From Gracilaria gracilis (taxonomy: Eukaryota > Rhodophyta > Florideophyceae > Gracilariales > Gracilariaceae), in the NCBI GenBank assembly GCA_030374805.1, contig JARGSG010000113.1, positions 185,144 through 249,143 on the forward strand: 64,000 bases of DNA. Reading direction: 5' to 3'. This document shows positions 52,176 to 63,630 of the stretch, piece by piece (within the stretch, counting starts at the first letter, position 1; each line of letters begins with the position of its first letter). The notes under the pieces were generated by a model. It saw nothing but the letters and a program-made list of their open reading frames with translations, was not told the DNA's origin and made no database searches. Made by a program: the position numbers and the translations under genes.

Positions 52176-54279
52176 ATGTCGGGTGCCGGTCCTTCGCGCG
52201 GCCGCGGAAGAGGCATTGCCAAGTCTGGTTCTCGGGGTGCTGCTTTGTACCATTCCCGCATCCAAACTGGTTTCCGGAGCCAGCCGTTTCAGTCTTCCTC
52301 ACATCAACCTCAAAGAATTCACGAAGGGATCCGGGACCCGTAAGGTCCGGAGCCCGAGATTCCTCGTGGTATTTCCTATTTTGGTTTGGAGACGTTCACC
52401 ACGGCCGACTGGAACGTTTCCTAACATGGTACCTTCGGGGTCGATCCAAGAATGGTTTCGCAAGCGACGCTGTACCGTCGAAACTGGCCAGTGGCGCCGG
52501 GGAACACATCGGTTCTCGGCGTCTTGCGACGTCCGACTCTGGATACCTACTTGGGTTTGTTTCGTTGGGATTTCGAGCGTCTCCGCTCCGTCCCGCAAAC
52601 GCTCCACCGTCGGGATAAGGAATCTCAACCTTGTCAGGGTCGGGTGGAGTGCTATGATAGCCGCCAGCAACACACACCAATGAGGTATTTCATTTCATTC
52701 CCCCGATTTATCCCAGCGATCTGCCGTATGTTCGTATTGAACCGGAGCTCCATTATTACCGACGTCTGGTTGTGAAGATCTGTCAGTACGACTCCCTTCC
52801 GCAGCAGTACTTTCCGGCTTCTCCACATTTGGTTTGCTTCGATAGGCCTTACAATACCATCCATTGGGCTAACCGTCGTAGGTGGGGGGTGGATGCTGTC
52901 ACCGAGGTTCGCATTCGCACCCGGTCCAGCTTCAACCGCGTCATGCATGGGTTCCATAATGTGGAGTTCTTCTCACAACCTAATAAGGGAAGAACCTCTT
53001 GGTATGTGGCCCGACCTGAATGGTGGAATGTCTATGAGGTTCCGATGTCGCTTAGCGTCCCAACCCCACCGGTATTGGCTTACTTCGGGAGCTACATCAC
53101 CCGTAACCACGATCGGTATTACCTCATTTGGTCGATTGCCCTCGCGGATTGGGCCGTATTGGTGGCCATCCTGGCTCTGCAGGCTGCCCGTGACGTTATT
53201 GACTGGGATTGTCGTTCTCGAGAAGCCGAGATTTACCGTGACGGTGTGCAACCTCCTGGTCGTATGTTTTTCATTCCCCCGAGGGTCATTCGCAACATTC
53301 GCCTATTTGGACTTGGAACCATTGTGGCAGGTATGGACTACTCCATTGAGCAGTTGGAGTCGTTGCTTACCCAAGTGGAGAGTTTCCCGTGGGGAGCCAA
53401 GCAGGGGTGGGAGGTTCTCGATCCGGTGTCCTGGAAGGTTGTGTCCCGCGCAGAGCAGCGCTATCTCGGGGCTCCGACCGATCAGGGACCTTTAGGGAGT
53501 CCCGAGCCATTCCCAACCGTGGTGGAATCGCCAGCAGCTACCCCTGTGGTCACTTCAGCGCCTACTCCCGCTCCGGAGGGACGCAATACGCCTGCCCATA
53601 CTGGTGTGACTCCTCTTCTCCCTAGTACCACAAGGGTTGATGGCCTCCGCGGGCTATCCTCGGGGGTTTCATGGCTGCGGCTGCGGCGCCTGTCTCCTCT
53701 CAGGTGGGCTCCCAGGCCATTTCAGGTTTAATGGCTCGGGTCCGCCAAGCCTGTGTGGTGAACTTCCAGCGGGCGGGTCCTACCTCTGTGGTCGAAGCTC
53801 TTACCCTTCTGGAAAGCATCCTGCCTCGTCATGCACAGTACATGCGATCTTTTTTCCAAATTGGTGAGTTCCGGAACCGGTTCCAGGTCGAGCTGTACCA
53901 GATGGCTACCAACCAAGTGGCGGGCTTGGCGACGGCCATGGGCCCGATGCCTACAAACCCTTTGGAGGATCCCCTATTTAATGCTAGCCTGAACCCCGGC
54001 CTTCTAACCGCTCCGCAGGCTCCTTTCCACATCGGGTCGTCGGTACCTCCGTCGGTTGCGCAGGCGAACGCGCCACCTCCGATGGGTCCCGACGTAATGC
54101 CAGGCGTCAGCGTGCCTACTAGTACCCCCGTGGGTCATGGTAGCGCGCCTAGCCAGGCTCCAGGCCAGGCTCATCTCTTCCAGCCTTGGCCGGGAGCCCA
54201 TCAGAACACCACTCCGGGTCGGGGATCCTCAGCTGGAGGCTCCTCGGGGCCTCACTTTGCCACTCACCCATCAGGTTGA
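52176..54279 (+). pseudogene. LTR-3 antisense accessory gene (aORF)
   Basis: This gene is collinear with the LTR-1 antisense gene. ATG 52176 has a good context (CACCATGT) and leads into an RGRGRG stretch. Then follow YLGLFRWDFERL (LTR-1: YLFFKRWDCKCL), IPPIYPSDLP, NVEFF, PTPPVLAYFG and ILALQAARDVI. Further on are a helical block (RQACVVNFQRAG, FRNRFQVELYQMA) and a Gly/Ser/Pro-rich tail to the stop at 54279. Frame changes occur near 52340, 52680 and 53670, so the protein is not intact. Between the two elements the ordered blocks are conserved while linkers are not, as expected for a protein once under selection. No enzyme motif, zinc finger or membrane helix is visible. It is convergent with pol. 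Confidence 0.78.
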
Positions 54280-55260
54280 TTGTCGTATCCACTTGGGTCT
54301 GTGCTTGAGCCACTTTGCTCTTGCATCCCTGTTGGTGTTACTCTTCAAGTAAAGTAAAAAGTTATGCGTTTCCATGTTAGGTTCGAATTGCCATTGAGGT
54401 GCGCTGCGTGGCGAGGGAGGAAGCTCGAAATCAGCTCCCCCCCCTTCCTTAGCTCTGCTCATCTCCAACTAGGTTTTGAAACTCTCCTCCCCCCTCCTTA
54501 AACCAGCGTACCACGATGGGTAAGTTCCAGGAGGTAAGTTAGCTCCATCCTGAGCCATTTTGGTGCTTGTAGTATGGTTCACCACGTTGGTACTCCGATG
54601 CGTCTTCGTACAGCGCAGCGAGCGGTTTCGCCTTCCCATAAGGTCAGATGTTGTGCCACGCGCTTGCGCGCAGTGGCCAGCAATGTACCCAGACGGTTCT
54701 GCATGGCCTATCACCATGCATGGGCACACGTGCGGTGTTTCACCCTGGAGGTTACTTGCAAGGCGAAGCAAAATATTTGACCGGAAAATTACCCCTCCAT
54801 ATGGTAGTGAAAATGCAGAAACCCCTTTTGGTCTGTATCTCGAGAACCAAGCGGTTTCAGAGGCTGGAAATGGCCGATTCGGGAGCGCAGCACGGTCAAA
54901 ATACTTAGATTTTTTGACCATGCCGTTGCTCGCTCCCTACACACAATAGTGTAAACCGAAACGGTTACTTTGCACGGCGCGCTACGAGCAGCGCGCGTAT
55001 GCCTCGTCAAATAAAAAAGATACAATTTTTTGAAGGTTTCCACCGTGCGGGTTCGCGCGCGTGCCTCGCACGTGCATGGCGCGTGTACAACAGCGCGCGT
55101 GCAACGGTGCGTCCGTCTTTAGCGCTGCCGCTCCTTAGACGTACCCTCGCGGAAGGCTTCCTTCTGGTTGTACCTTCCCGGTAAGCGTCCGAACCGACTT
55201 TGGTGTTCCTCATTACAATGCATTTCCCCCTTCCTTAGGGGATTGCATTACCTCTAAGGT
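54280..55260. other. LTR-3 spacer between converging aORF and pol
   Basis: This 980-bp non-coding stretch carries a CG-rich patch and AT-rich runs near 54895-55030. It shares AAGTATTTTGACCG-type sequence with LTR-2 near 25250 in opposite relative orientation. The equivalent LTR-1 spacer is only 172 bp. Confidence 0.4.
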
Positions 55261-58200
55261 TTACCCATCATTCGTCATGTCCTCTCCCTTGCGGTTCCAG
55301 TAGCTTACTCTGAAGTGGTGTGGTATGACTGAGGGCGGCTCGGCGGTGTCACCATCGGCGCCCCAGCCATACCAACGTACGGTGTACTTCAGACCATCTG
55401 GGGTACGGCGGTGACCTACAAGGTGTTCCACTGGGAACTCATTAGAGACCTGAGATGGTATCGTTTCACCACTTTGGTTTACATGACCATCGGTACCACT
55501 GGGGGTAGGTATTTCCTCTGAAGGAGCAACCTTAATCCCTGCGGGTGGTACGTAGTTTGGGTCGTCACCCTGTGCGTCATCATAACCCTCGATGGGTGTC
55601 CCGTCTTCTTGGGGCTGAGTCCTCAGGGCAACCGCTTGTGAGTCACGCGCGGATTCTCCGCGTTCCTTCCTGGACTGAACCGTTCGAGGTGCAACCGTGA
55701 TTCGGTCAATAGAGATCGTATTCTCTACACCATCTTGGTTCACCGTCACCGTGTGGTCGGTTGACCGAACTACCTTGAAAGGTCCCGATGATTTTGGAAG
55801 AAGCATCGAATTGATATCTCTATCAATAGCTTCATCATCGGCTTCATCACCCGGTCGTGGCTTAGCTCCTTTCGGAGGGTGGTCAATAAAGACATATTGA
55901 CCCGGCGTAGCCGTTACCACTTGGGTTACCTTTCGGTCGTAGTCCTCCTTGTACCGCTTCTGGGATGCTGTGAACTTGCTCTCAGCATACTTGAGAGTTC
56001 GTCTTAACCTCAAAAGGGTATTCCGTTTGACCTGGGACGGTGTGAGCGCTCCGGCGGCTTCTTGTCCTAATGGGTCCCCTTCAACAACAATACCTGGTAA
56101 GTGTCTTGACAGTATCAGATCGAACGGCGTAGTTTGCGTCGCTCGATGAACCTGAGGGTTGTATGCATATGTCAAGGACTGCACGAGCTCGTCCCAACCA
56201 GTTTGGTGTTCTTCCGTATAATGTCGCAGCCTAGATACCAGGGTTCGGTTAAAGCGCTCCACTTGCCCATTCGTTTGCGGATGATAGACAGTAGTGAAGT
56301 AGTGCTTAATACCCAAGAGGTTACGAACAGCTTCAAAGAACTTCGAAGCTAAGTTCGAACCATTGTCGGTAAGTAAATAAAGCGGTGCACCATACGGGTA
56401 GATCCAATTGTTCAAGAACGCCACCGCGAGGGTCGTCGATTTCGTGTCCTTCAAGGGTATCGCTCGCGTGAGCTTCGAGAACCTGTCGGTGATTACGATG
56501 ATGTACTGATATCCCCTTGTGGTTTTTGGTAATGGACCCAGAAGGTTTATTGCGACGAACTCGAGAGGACCCGCTGCAGGGAATAACTTCAAGTATTTCC
56601 TGTGCTTCCGGAGACCTCCACGGGTACGTACGCAAGATTCACATTGACCTACAAAGGTATATACATCATTAGCCATATGAGGCCAGTAGTACCCTTGCCT
56701 CAAGGTGTAGTACATTCTCGTACCTCCAGGGTGTCCTGATAGACTTGGGTAGTGGGCCAGGTACAGCACCCGAGGGCGCAGTACCTTGGGCACCACCTTC
56801 TGAAGGGAACCATCAATAGGAGCTCGCCTCACCAGGAAACCATTTCGGTCGACGTCAAAGTTCGAGTCTTTCATACCTACTTGGTCCATGAGAGAGCGGC
56901 AATAAACATCGTTTGGTTGCTCTCTCAGGAATTCCTCGCGGGTAATTGGAATGACGTCTGTTTCCTCGAGGGCGAGTATTTCCCGAGCGATGGCATCACT
57001 AAACCACGTATCCTCTTCGGGTAGAGTCCAGTAACCTTCTAAGGTATCACCATCAGGGTTGGTAGAGATGGTAAAGCATGAGATATCATCCTCTACCGGC
57101 TCGGTGTCCAAACCATCTGTGGTAATGCGAGACATCGCGTCTGCGACATTGTGCTTGATACCTGGACGGTACTGTACGTCATACTCGAACTCTGAAAGTC
57201 GTAACCGCCATCGGGCAAGTCTGCCTGATGCGTCGGACAGACCCAGTATCCACCGTAGGGCATCATGGTCGGTTCGAAGCGTGAACCTTTCACCATATAG
57301 GTAGGGGTGGAGCATCAACATGCTCTAGACCACTGCCAGACATTCCTTTTCGGTTGTTGTGTAGTTCTTCTCTGCAGCGTGCAGAGCACGGCTCCAATAC
57401 CCTGTAGGTAGTTTTTCGCCATTTTCTTGCTCCTGCATAAGACAACAACCACTTTGGGGGTCCGAGGCGTCAGTATCCAACGTGTATCGTAAACCAGCTT
57501 TGGGTAATGCCAAGATGGGAGGTGTCAAGAGCGCATGTTTCAGCGCCTCGAACGCATCCATTTCCTCATTGGTAAGACATTCAAACCTTGTAGGTTGACC
57601 CTTCAGCAGCTTCCTGTTGAGGGGAGCCGCTATCTTGGCAAATCTCTTGATAAACCGGCGGTACACATTGCATAAACCTATAAAGAATCGGATTTCCGTC
57701 TGGGACGTGGGTGGCTTCGCCTCCTGCACGGCTCGGATATTCCGCGGCGTCACTTCTAACCTCCCAGGGCTGATGATATGACCAAGGTATTCTACCTCTT
57801 TGGTGAAGAATTTGCACTTGCGGAGCTTCAACGTTACTCCAGATTCCCTCAAAAGGTTCAAAACTTCCCTAACATGGTAGAAATGTTCCTCTACCGTTCT
57901 GGAATATATGATTACATCGTCGATGTATACCAGAGCAGTTCTCCACTTCACCTTCGAAAGGATTATATCTAACGCCCTCTGAAAGGTAGCCGGGGCATTC
58001 CGCAACCGAAAGGGCATACCCGTTAAGCGGAATAACCCAGCGTGGCAAGTAAACGTAGTTTTGTCCTTGTCTTCTTCCCTGACAGGTACCTGCCAATAAC
58101 CACAATTGGCATCGAGCGTAGTAAAGATCTTGGCGTTGCCCAACGAATCTATACACTCGTCCATTCTAGGTATTGGGTACGAATCCCTAATGGTAATACT

Positions 58201-59490
58201 ATTCAGTCTTCTGTAATCTGCACAGAACCATATACGGGTATCATTCTTCTTTGTGACGAGAACCACAGGGCTGGCCCAGTCCGCATTTGCTGGTTCTATG
58301 ACACCTTCACGGAGCATTCTCTCGACCTCATTGAGCTCAACCTCCCGGGATTTTGGACCTACACGGTAAGGCTGCTGGTAAATGGGTTTCCAGCCAGGCA
58401 CCATATCAATACGGTGCTCTGTACCCTCAATTTGGCCCAACTGGCCCGATCACATGGATTCAAATTCTTCTAAGGGACTGAGGATCCGGTCTTGGAGAGC
58501 ATGGTTCTTCTCACTGATCTGGACTTCCAATCTCCAATGCCGCACTGGGTCCAGTTCCATAGTCTTTTCCTGATCTCCAACCTTAAAGGTATCGGAGATC
58601 TTCTGTTTCATTTTGGTATTTGTCGATTACGGCGGCGCATATGCGGGATATGGCGCATCTATTCCTGCCCCTTCCTTAGAGTTGGCGACCTCGTCCAGCC
58701 CATTAGGTGAAGGTGGGACCTTGAAAACCCCTTGTGGTGCCGGTAATGCAATCCCAATAGTGGTATTCTTGCGTAATTTAACAATGTGATTGCTAAACTT
58801 ACTCAAGTACACCTTGAAGGATTGATTAGGGATGTTATCGATAATCCCATTTCCCATCAAGGCGAGATGTCTTTCTGCCAACCTAGGATGGTTTTGTAGC
58901 ATTACCAATCCTGGAACTGCGCATGAGACATTCACTACCATTTGGGTCATAGCCGGAATTGAAACCAATCTGGTGAGCTGTATCTTGTTTGAAACCGTTT
59001 CGGTGGGTATATTGGACCTCGGCTTCTGACGCCAACCATTTTTGGTCTGCGTATTACCCAGTATGACAATACGACCACCTTGACGGAGAGCGACCGTTCG
59101 GGACCCTGGCAAAATTGCCTTAACATGTCTGTCAATAAAGTTGGTCCCGAGGATACAGTCTGTCGCCAGACGACCCACCAGAAAGAAATTGAGCTTCACC
59201 TTCAAGGTTCCAAGTTGTACCACAGTGGTCAACATTCTTCTCAGGTGCAGTGGACGCTCGTCAGCGTCCACCAGCGGGTTGATAGTCGGGGGAGGTCGAA
59301 TGTTCCGCAAGACCGCATCGGGTATGACGCGAGCGTTTAGCAAATTCGGACCGGCGCCGGTATCGAGTACACACGCAACGGGAACCTGTAGGTAATTGAG
59401 AAAGATTACTGAAGCATTAACTTTATAGTTATTGTACTTCATTAGCAACAACAACACATTGGGTACATCTGATTCTTCTTTTTCCACCAT
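55261..59490 (-). pseudogene. LTR-3 pol: protease, RT, RNase H, integrase, chromodomain
   Basis: One reading frame holds the whole polyprotein, broken only by in-frame stops. The ATG at 59490 is the first after the Gag stop. Protease has DTGAG at about 59350-59364 and ATDCILG. RT has YIDDV at 57913-57927, and RNase H has DTDAS. Integrase keeps the HHCC zinc region, LLTDNGSN and NGQVERFN, but the first catalytic Asp is Asn (AINLLGPLP). The chromodomain (YTVRWYGW) is at the C-terminus. Stops are TAA at 58627-58629 (possibly the natural end of a separate protease frame), TGA at 58450-58452 and TAG at 57325-57327. The last two lie where LTR-1 has Trp. The chromodomain would direct integration to marked chromatin. 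Confidence 0.92.
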
Positions 59491-59546
59491 TAAGGTTTCC
59501 CGTTCCGGTATCGACGGGCCTTCCAATTCACGGTTAGGGGTGGCCC

Positions 59547-61710
59547 TTACGCTAACCGTTCGGTGTTTTCGTGCTCCTCCTGAGCGAGACTATCCTTCTC
59601 CAAGATTGGTGTGTCCTCGACGAAATGACCCTGAGATGGTGATGGTTGAGCTTGTACCCTTTTTCCAGATCCATATAGGTTACGGTGGTTTTGCTGCCTG
59701 GCACTGATCAGATGTTCGCGCACCCCTGGGGGTATTTTGTCACATCTGTTCGCCAGATGGTCTGGCGATAAACAGAGCCAGCAGACCAATTCACCTGTCT
59801 GAGGATCACGCATTTCCATAGAGGTAGGTCGGGTAAACGGATTGGTCGGTGCTGTAGCATATGAAGATACTTGCGAACCACCCGTTGAGGTTTGCTGAGT
59901 GCTCGCCGCACTTGGTGGGCGACCTTACCGAAGTTGGTGGTACTGTCGACGACCAATTACCAATGGAGGTGGCTCGTGACTGAGCCTGCGGCGCAGTCAC
60001 GAGATGAACCGCCATCTCGGTTGGTACGCGAATGAGCGAATCACCCTCTGAGGTAGTGCTTTCTTCTAGCTCCAATACTGACCGTTTCGGTCTATCCTTT
60101 GAGGTATGGGACGTCGACGGCTTCTTTCCGTGACGGAGAGTGTCGCCTAGTCCGTGGGCATAACGAGCAAGCCCATTATAGTCCACCTTACGGTTGTTCG
60201 CCAGGTAGTTGCGTACCTGCGAACGGATCGCTTTGTCGACATTGTCGGCAAACAGCGGCTTTAACCTACTAGTGGTAAAGACATTACCACGTTGGGTGGC
60301 CAGATTCCAAAGGCCTAACGAGAATTCCATTTCGGTTTGGCTGGAGCGCTGGCGATATGCCTGCACCTCAGCGTAACCTTCTTGAATAACCTCATCGGTA
60401 GCGTAAGTTTCCAACATGAAATTAACTACTTCTGGGTACTTCTCTAACATTTCTGTTCCCTCTTCGTCAACCGCCAGGGTATTTCCACGAAGCCTGCCTT
60501 GCAGCAAGTACGAAGCTTGACCTTTAAGGGAAAACTGGAATAACCACATGGCAGCACCTTCGGAAAACCCATTTTGGTCACATGCAATCTTGAACTTCTG
60601 CAGAAACTCAATTACCGCAACGGGATCATCACCTGTGAAGGTAGTATCACCCATCTGGAAGCTCAGCTTCTTATGGTGCTTGGTGATCTTCTGCGCAACC
60701 TCTGGGGTGTAAGCAGAGGATCGGTTTCTCAACAGATATGACCTATAATCAACCGCTTTGGTGAACATATCGTTCAGCGGCTGACGCACCTCTAGGGTTG
60801 TATCGGTATCCGAATCCGAGTCGGACGACTCGTACCGTTTCTTCTTACCTTTCCGGTTTCTCTTTGACGACTTCTTCGCCAACCTGTTCAGTTTCTTCTT
60901 GCGTCTACCTTTACGGTCATCATCCGACGATGAACCAGTATCGGTATCGGAGCTCGAGGAATCGGGGTCAGAGTCGTAGCCGCGATTCTTTCCCTTTTTC
61001 GTCCTCCTTTCTTTACCCTTGCGGTTTCTTCTTCGTCGCCCCTCTTCTGGGTCAGACGAATCGTCCTCAGGCCCACCAGTCTTGGTGTCCTCTCGAACGT
61101 TACCTCCAATGGGTGGCAAGTACACGTCTCGAGGGCCCATCTCTATATGGCCCTCTTGACCTTGCCTCAAACCTTGTAGGTACGCACTATCGGCCGGAAT
61201 TGGCTTGATTGGTGCGGAAGAACCGGCAGGGATCCCTTGTGGTATGCGAGTAACCATATTCACCCCAGGGGTTTTTGTTTCCGCCATTCCTTCGGAAACC
61301 CAAAGGTCTTGAACCACTCGGTAGATATGCTCCCGGGCACCCGTTAAGAGGTATGTTTCAACCAATTTAGGTATGCATTGAGAGAACTCGTGCACGGCTC
61401 GATCAACTACCAAGCGGGTACCGGCGTCCATGTCCATTGAGGTCGTAGCTTCATTAACCGTAGCGGTAAAAAGAGCTTTCCCTCGATCTTCCAATTGGGG
61501 CCAAAGGTCTTCAACCGTTGTCGGCCATTCCTTATTAGGTTCAGGAGCCAACGGTGACTGAGTGACCGTATCCTTTGAGGTTCCAGCCCGAGGTTGCCGA
61601 AGCAGCTCCTCGGGATTGTCCAGAATGGGTTTAGCGGCCGAAGCCGCAGCAGAACACTTGGGGCTGGGTGGCGCGCTAGAGCCCCGAGCAATCCTTGTAG
61701 GTCTTTCCAT
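59547..61710 (-). pseudogene. LTR-3 gag, one frameshift
   Basis: ATG 61710 (MERPTRIARG) opens a long Gag with PILDNPEELLR and a very charged Lys/Arg/Ser/Asp linker. It then has a capsid-like region (FLQKFKIACDQNGFSEGA, YATDEVIQEGYAE, NRKVDYNGLARYA). The frame leaves register around 59890-59950. The knuckle CWLCLSPDHLANRC near 59750 and the C-terminus to 59547 lie in another frame. LTR-1 keeps these parts in a single frame, so the shift here is a mutation and not a programmed event. About 700 residues if undamaged. Confidence 0.88.
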
Positions 61711-61836
61711 AGTGACCAATAGTGGTATCCAATTGCTTCGCGAGTATTCCTACAAAACCAAATAGGTGCGTGAACTTCCAGAATTCTTTCGAATGTCTTC
61801 TGTTCACCAGTAAAGGTACGACAAAAACCAAGAAAC

Positions 61837-61854
61837 TTCTAAGTCGGGAGACCA
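61837..61854 (-). promoter_or_regulatory. LTR-3 primer-binding site
   Basis: On the minus strand TGGTCTCCCGACTTAGAA follows the 5' LTR after a TTT spacer. It is identical in position and nearly in sequence to the LTR-1 site. Confidence 0.8.
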
Positions 61855-61857
61855 AAA

Positions 61858-62369
61858 TGTTGTACAAATACCGATAAGGTGTGGGGTCCGCCTGGTAGAG
61901 GGAGCGCGCGAGGGCTCAACCTAAGGGGGAAAAACACACAACCAATATGGTAGTAGGGCACCTGAAACCCGCAGGGGCAAACGGCGGGGCAACTAGTCTA
62001 GACCGTGTAGGTGTACGGTAGTAGACGTCGACGCGCGTAAAACCTGAATAGTAATAGAGTAGCAAGTGACCAAGATGGTATAGTTACTGCCCTAATGGTG
62101 CCTGACTTTACAATACCCGAAGGGGAAGGCGAGTTGCACCACAATATATACAAGGTGCACAGACGCCGATCTCCCATGCGGGCATGGCGTCATCGGCTGT
62201 GCCCATGACCTAATGTCATGGGCCAGCAATGTTAAGCTAAACTAAATTAGAAATTAGGAATTAGAAATTATAAAATACAGAATACCAATTGGGTACAGTG
62301 CAGCCAGCAAGGCGCACCAGTAGGCCCACGTGGCACCAACCCATTGCATTGAGGTCTCATTGTACTACA
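61858..62369 (-). repeat. LTR-3 5' LTR
   Basis: It starts TGTTGTACAA and ends TTGTACTACA on the plus strand, 512 bp. Confidence 0.93.
62145..62150 (-). promoter_or_regulatory. TATA-like box in LTR-3 5' LTR
   Basis: TATATA lies in the same place in both LTRs (also near 51063). It is a plausible core promoter for the element RNA. Confidence 0.35.
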
Positions 62370-62374
62370 ATGTG
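62370..62374. repeat. target duplication of LTR-3, right
   Basis: ATGTG is identical to 50769-50773. Confidence 0.93.
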
Positions 62375-63630
62375 GCACAGAGATGACTTCTTCACCGCAT
62401 TGAAACATAACAAAACCATCCACTAAAACGATTTTCTTATCCCCACTTCGAAGAAGTGCTAAAAAGCCGAAATGGATCGCCGTACCGCAGACACCCAACT
62501 TTACACAAGGGAGAAAGTCATTACTCCGGCTTGTAGATTTGTTAGATATGGCGCTGTGGTACTTGCGTACTTCTGATACGCTTACTCACTGTCGCCAATC
62601 ATTGGCCTTGTCCCATCGTCCATAAGCGACTGGCTCAACCTTTCACTTGACGCCCTCAACGAGTTAGTGCAGTCGCATCGCATACCGGAAACGAGAATTG
62701 AATGGCCAACTGAAGAAGAAATGGCAAATTCGGCTGCGCTACTAGCACAGGCAAGGCCTCTGACCACCCGATATCTTCGAAGTGTGTTCGCGGTTACAGA
62801 TGGGGCTCGTATTTTCTGCTCTCCTCCACAGGAGAGCAGAATAAATGAAGTGCATCGCCCTCCGTGAGGGATTCCCATGACTTAGTTAATTTCCAACATG
62901 TCGGCTGGATTAATTATGACTATATACGATGGCCACGTTGGTGGATGGGACACGTGGGACACGGCAGAGTCCAGGAGGTTGGCACAGCCATGGTAGTTCT
63001 GCACCTTTTATGGGGGTATTCTAGATTATTATGGTATTTGCCGCACAGTACGGGAGGCGAGCTACACTACTTAGTGCGCCGGCAACTCTGCCGTCGCACC
63101 CAGTAAAACTCCCCCAACCAGGGTTTTGGCTCTAGACTGCTTCGCCTATGGCGGTACTCAACTTCTCCTTGGAGGGATATCCTGTAGCCTACGGACTGTC
63201 TATCCTCCCTGCATTTCCTAAACGAACCCACTATTGGGAGTATTTACCAATCGCTGTCGCGTTTGCCCTTGCATAAGGTTCCCACCGGCTTTGCCGTATC
63301 CTCAAACCACATCTTGTGGACCCCCTTTTCTTTTCTTTCCTTTCCCTTTTTTCCCTTGCTTTTGTGTGGTTACTCCGCCACTCGCAGCCTGTGCTGACAC
63401 CGCGTTGCACTCGCCACACTGTGGAAAAACTTCGCCTCCTTGGTGGATAACACACACACGCCGCTCACGCGGAATACCTTCTTGTCTCATCTTCCTACGC
63501 TCGTCGTGAAGGGTGACCTCGGCCTTACACCCCGACTTAGTCGTGTCATCCCTGGAAGGGTTCTGCTTGCTGTGCTACCTCGTGTGAGGAAGATCCCGAA
63601 CGTCTTCGTGGTTCTTTCCCCATTGGGGAA
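62375..63630. other. right flank, partly the 5' LTR of LTR-4
   Basis: A short minus-strand frame near 62500-62375 is cut by the LTR-3 insertion. Further right, sequence up to 63640 must be the 5' LTR of LTR-4, but its start could not be fixed. A pyrimidine tract lies at about 63315-63360. Confidence 0.4.

Larger units (their letters stand above)
50774..62369 (-). mobile_element. LTR-3: Ty3/Gypsy chromovirus with antisense accessory gene
   Basis: The element is 11.6 kb and complete. LTRs of 509 bp (50774-51282) and 512 bp (61858-62369) have ends of the type TGTxGTACAA and TTGTAxTACA, with a perfect 5-bp ATGTG duplication. Sense genes are on the minus strand: gag, protease, RT, RNase H, integrase and chromodomain. 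An accessory gene on the plus strand lies between chromodomain and 3' LTR. The LTR copies differ at roughly 30-35 positions by eye (6-7%). Damage is light: one frameshift in gag, three in-frame stops in pol and one active-site substitution in integrase. Confidence 0.95.

Noticed and set aside
59547-59960. Programmed ribosomal frameshift in LTR-3 gag
   Set aside because: LTR-1 keeps the same region including the zinc knuckle in one frame, so a single-base indel is the simpler explanation.
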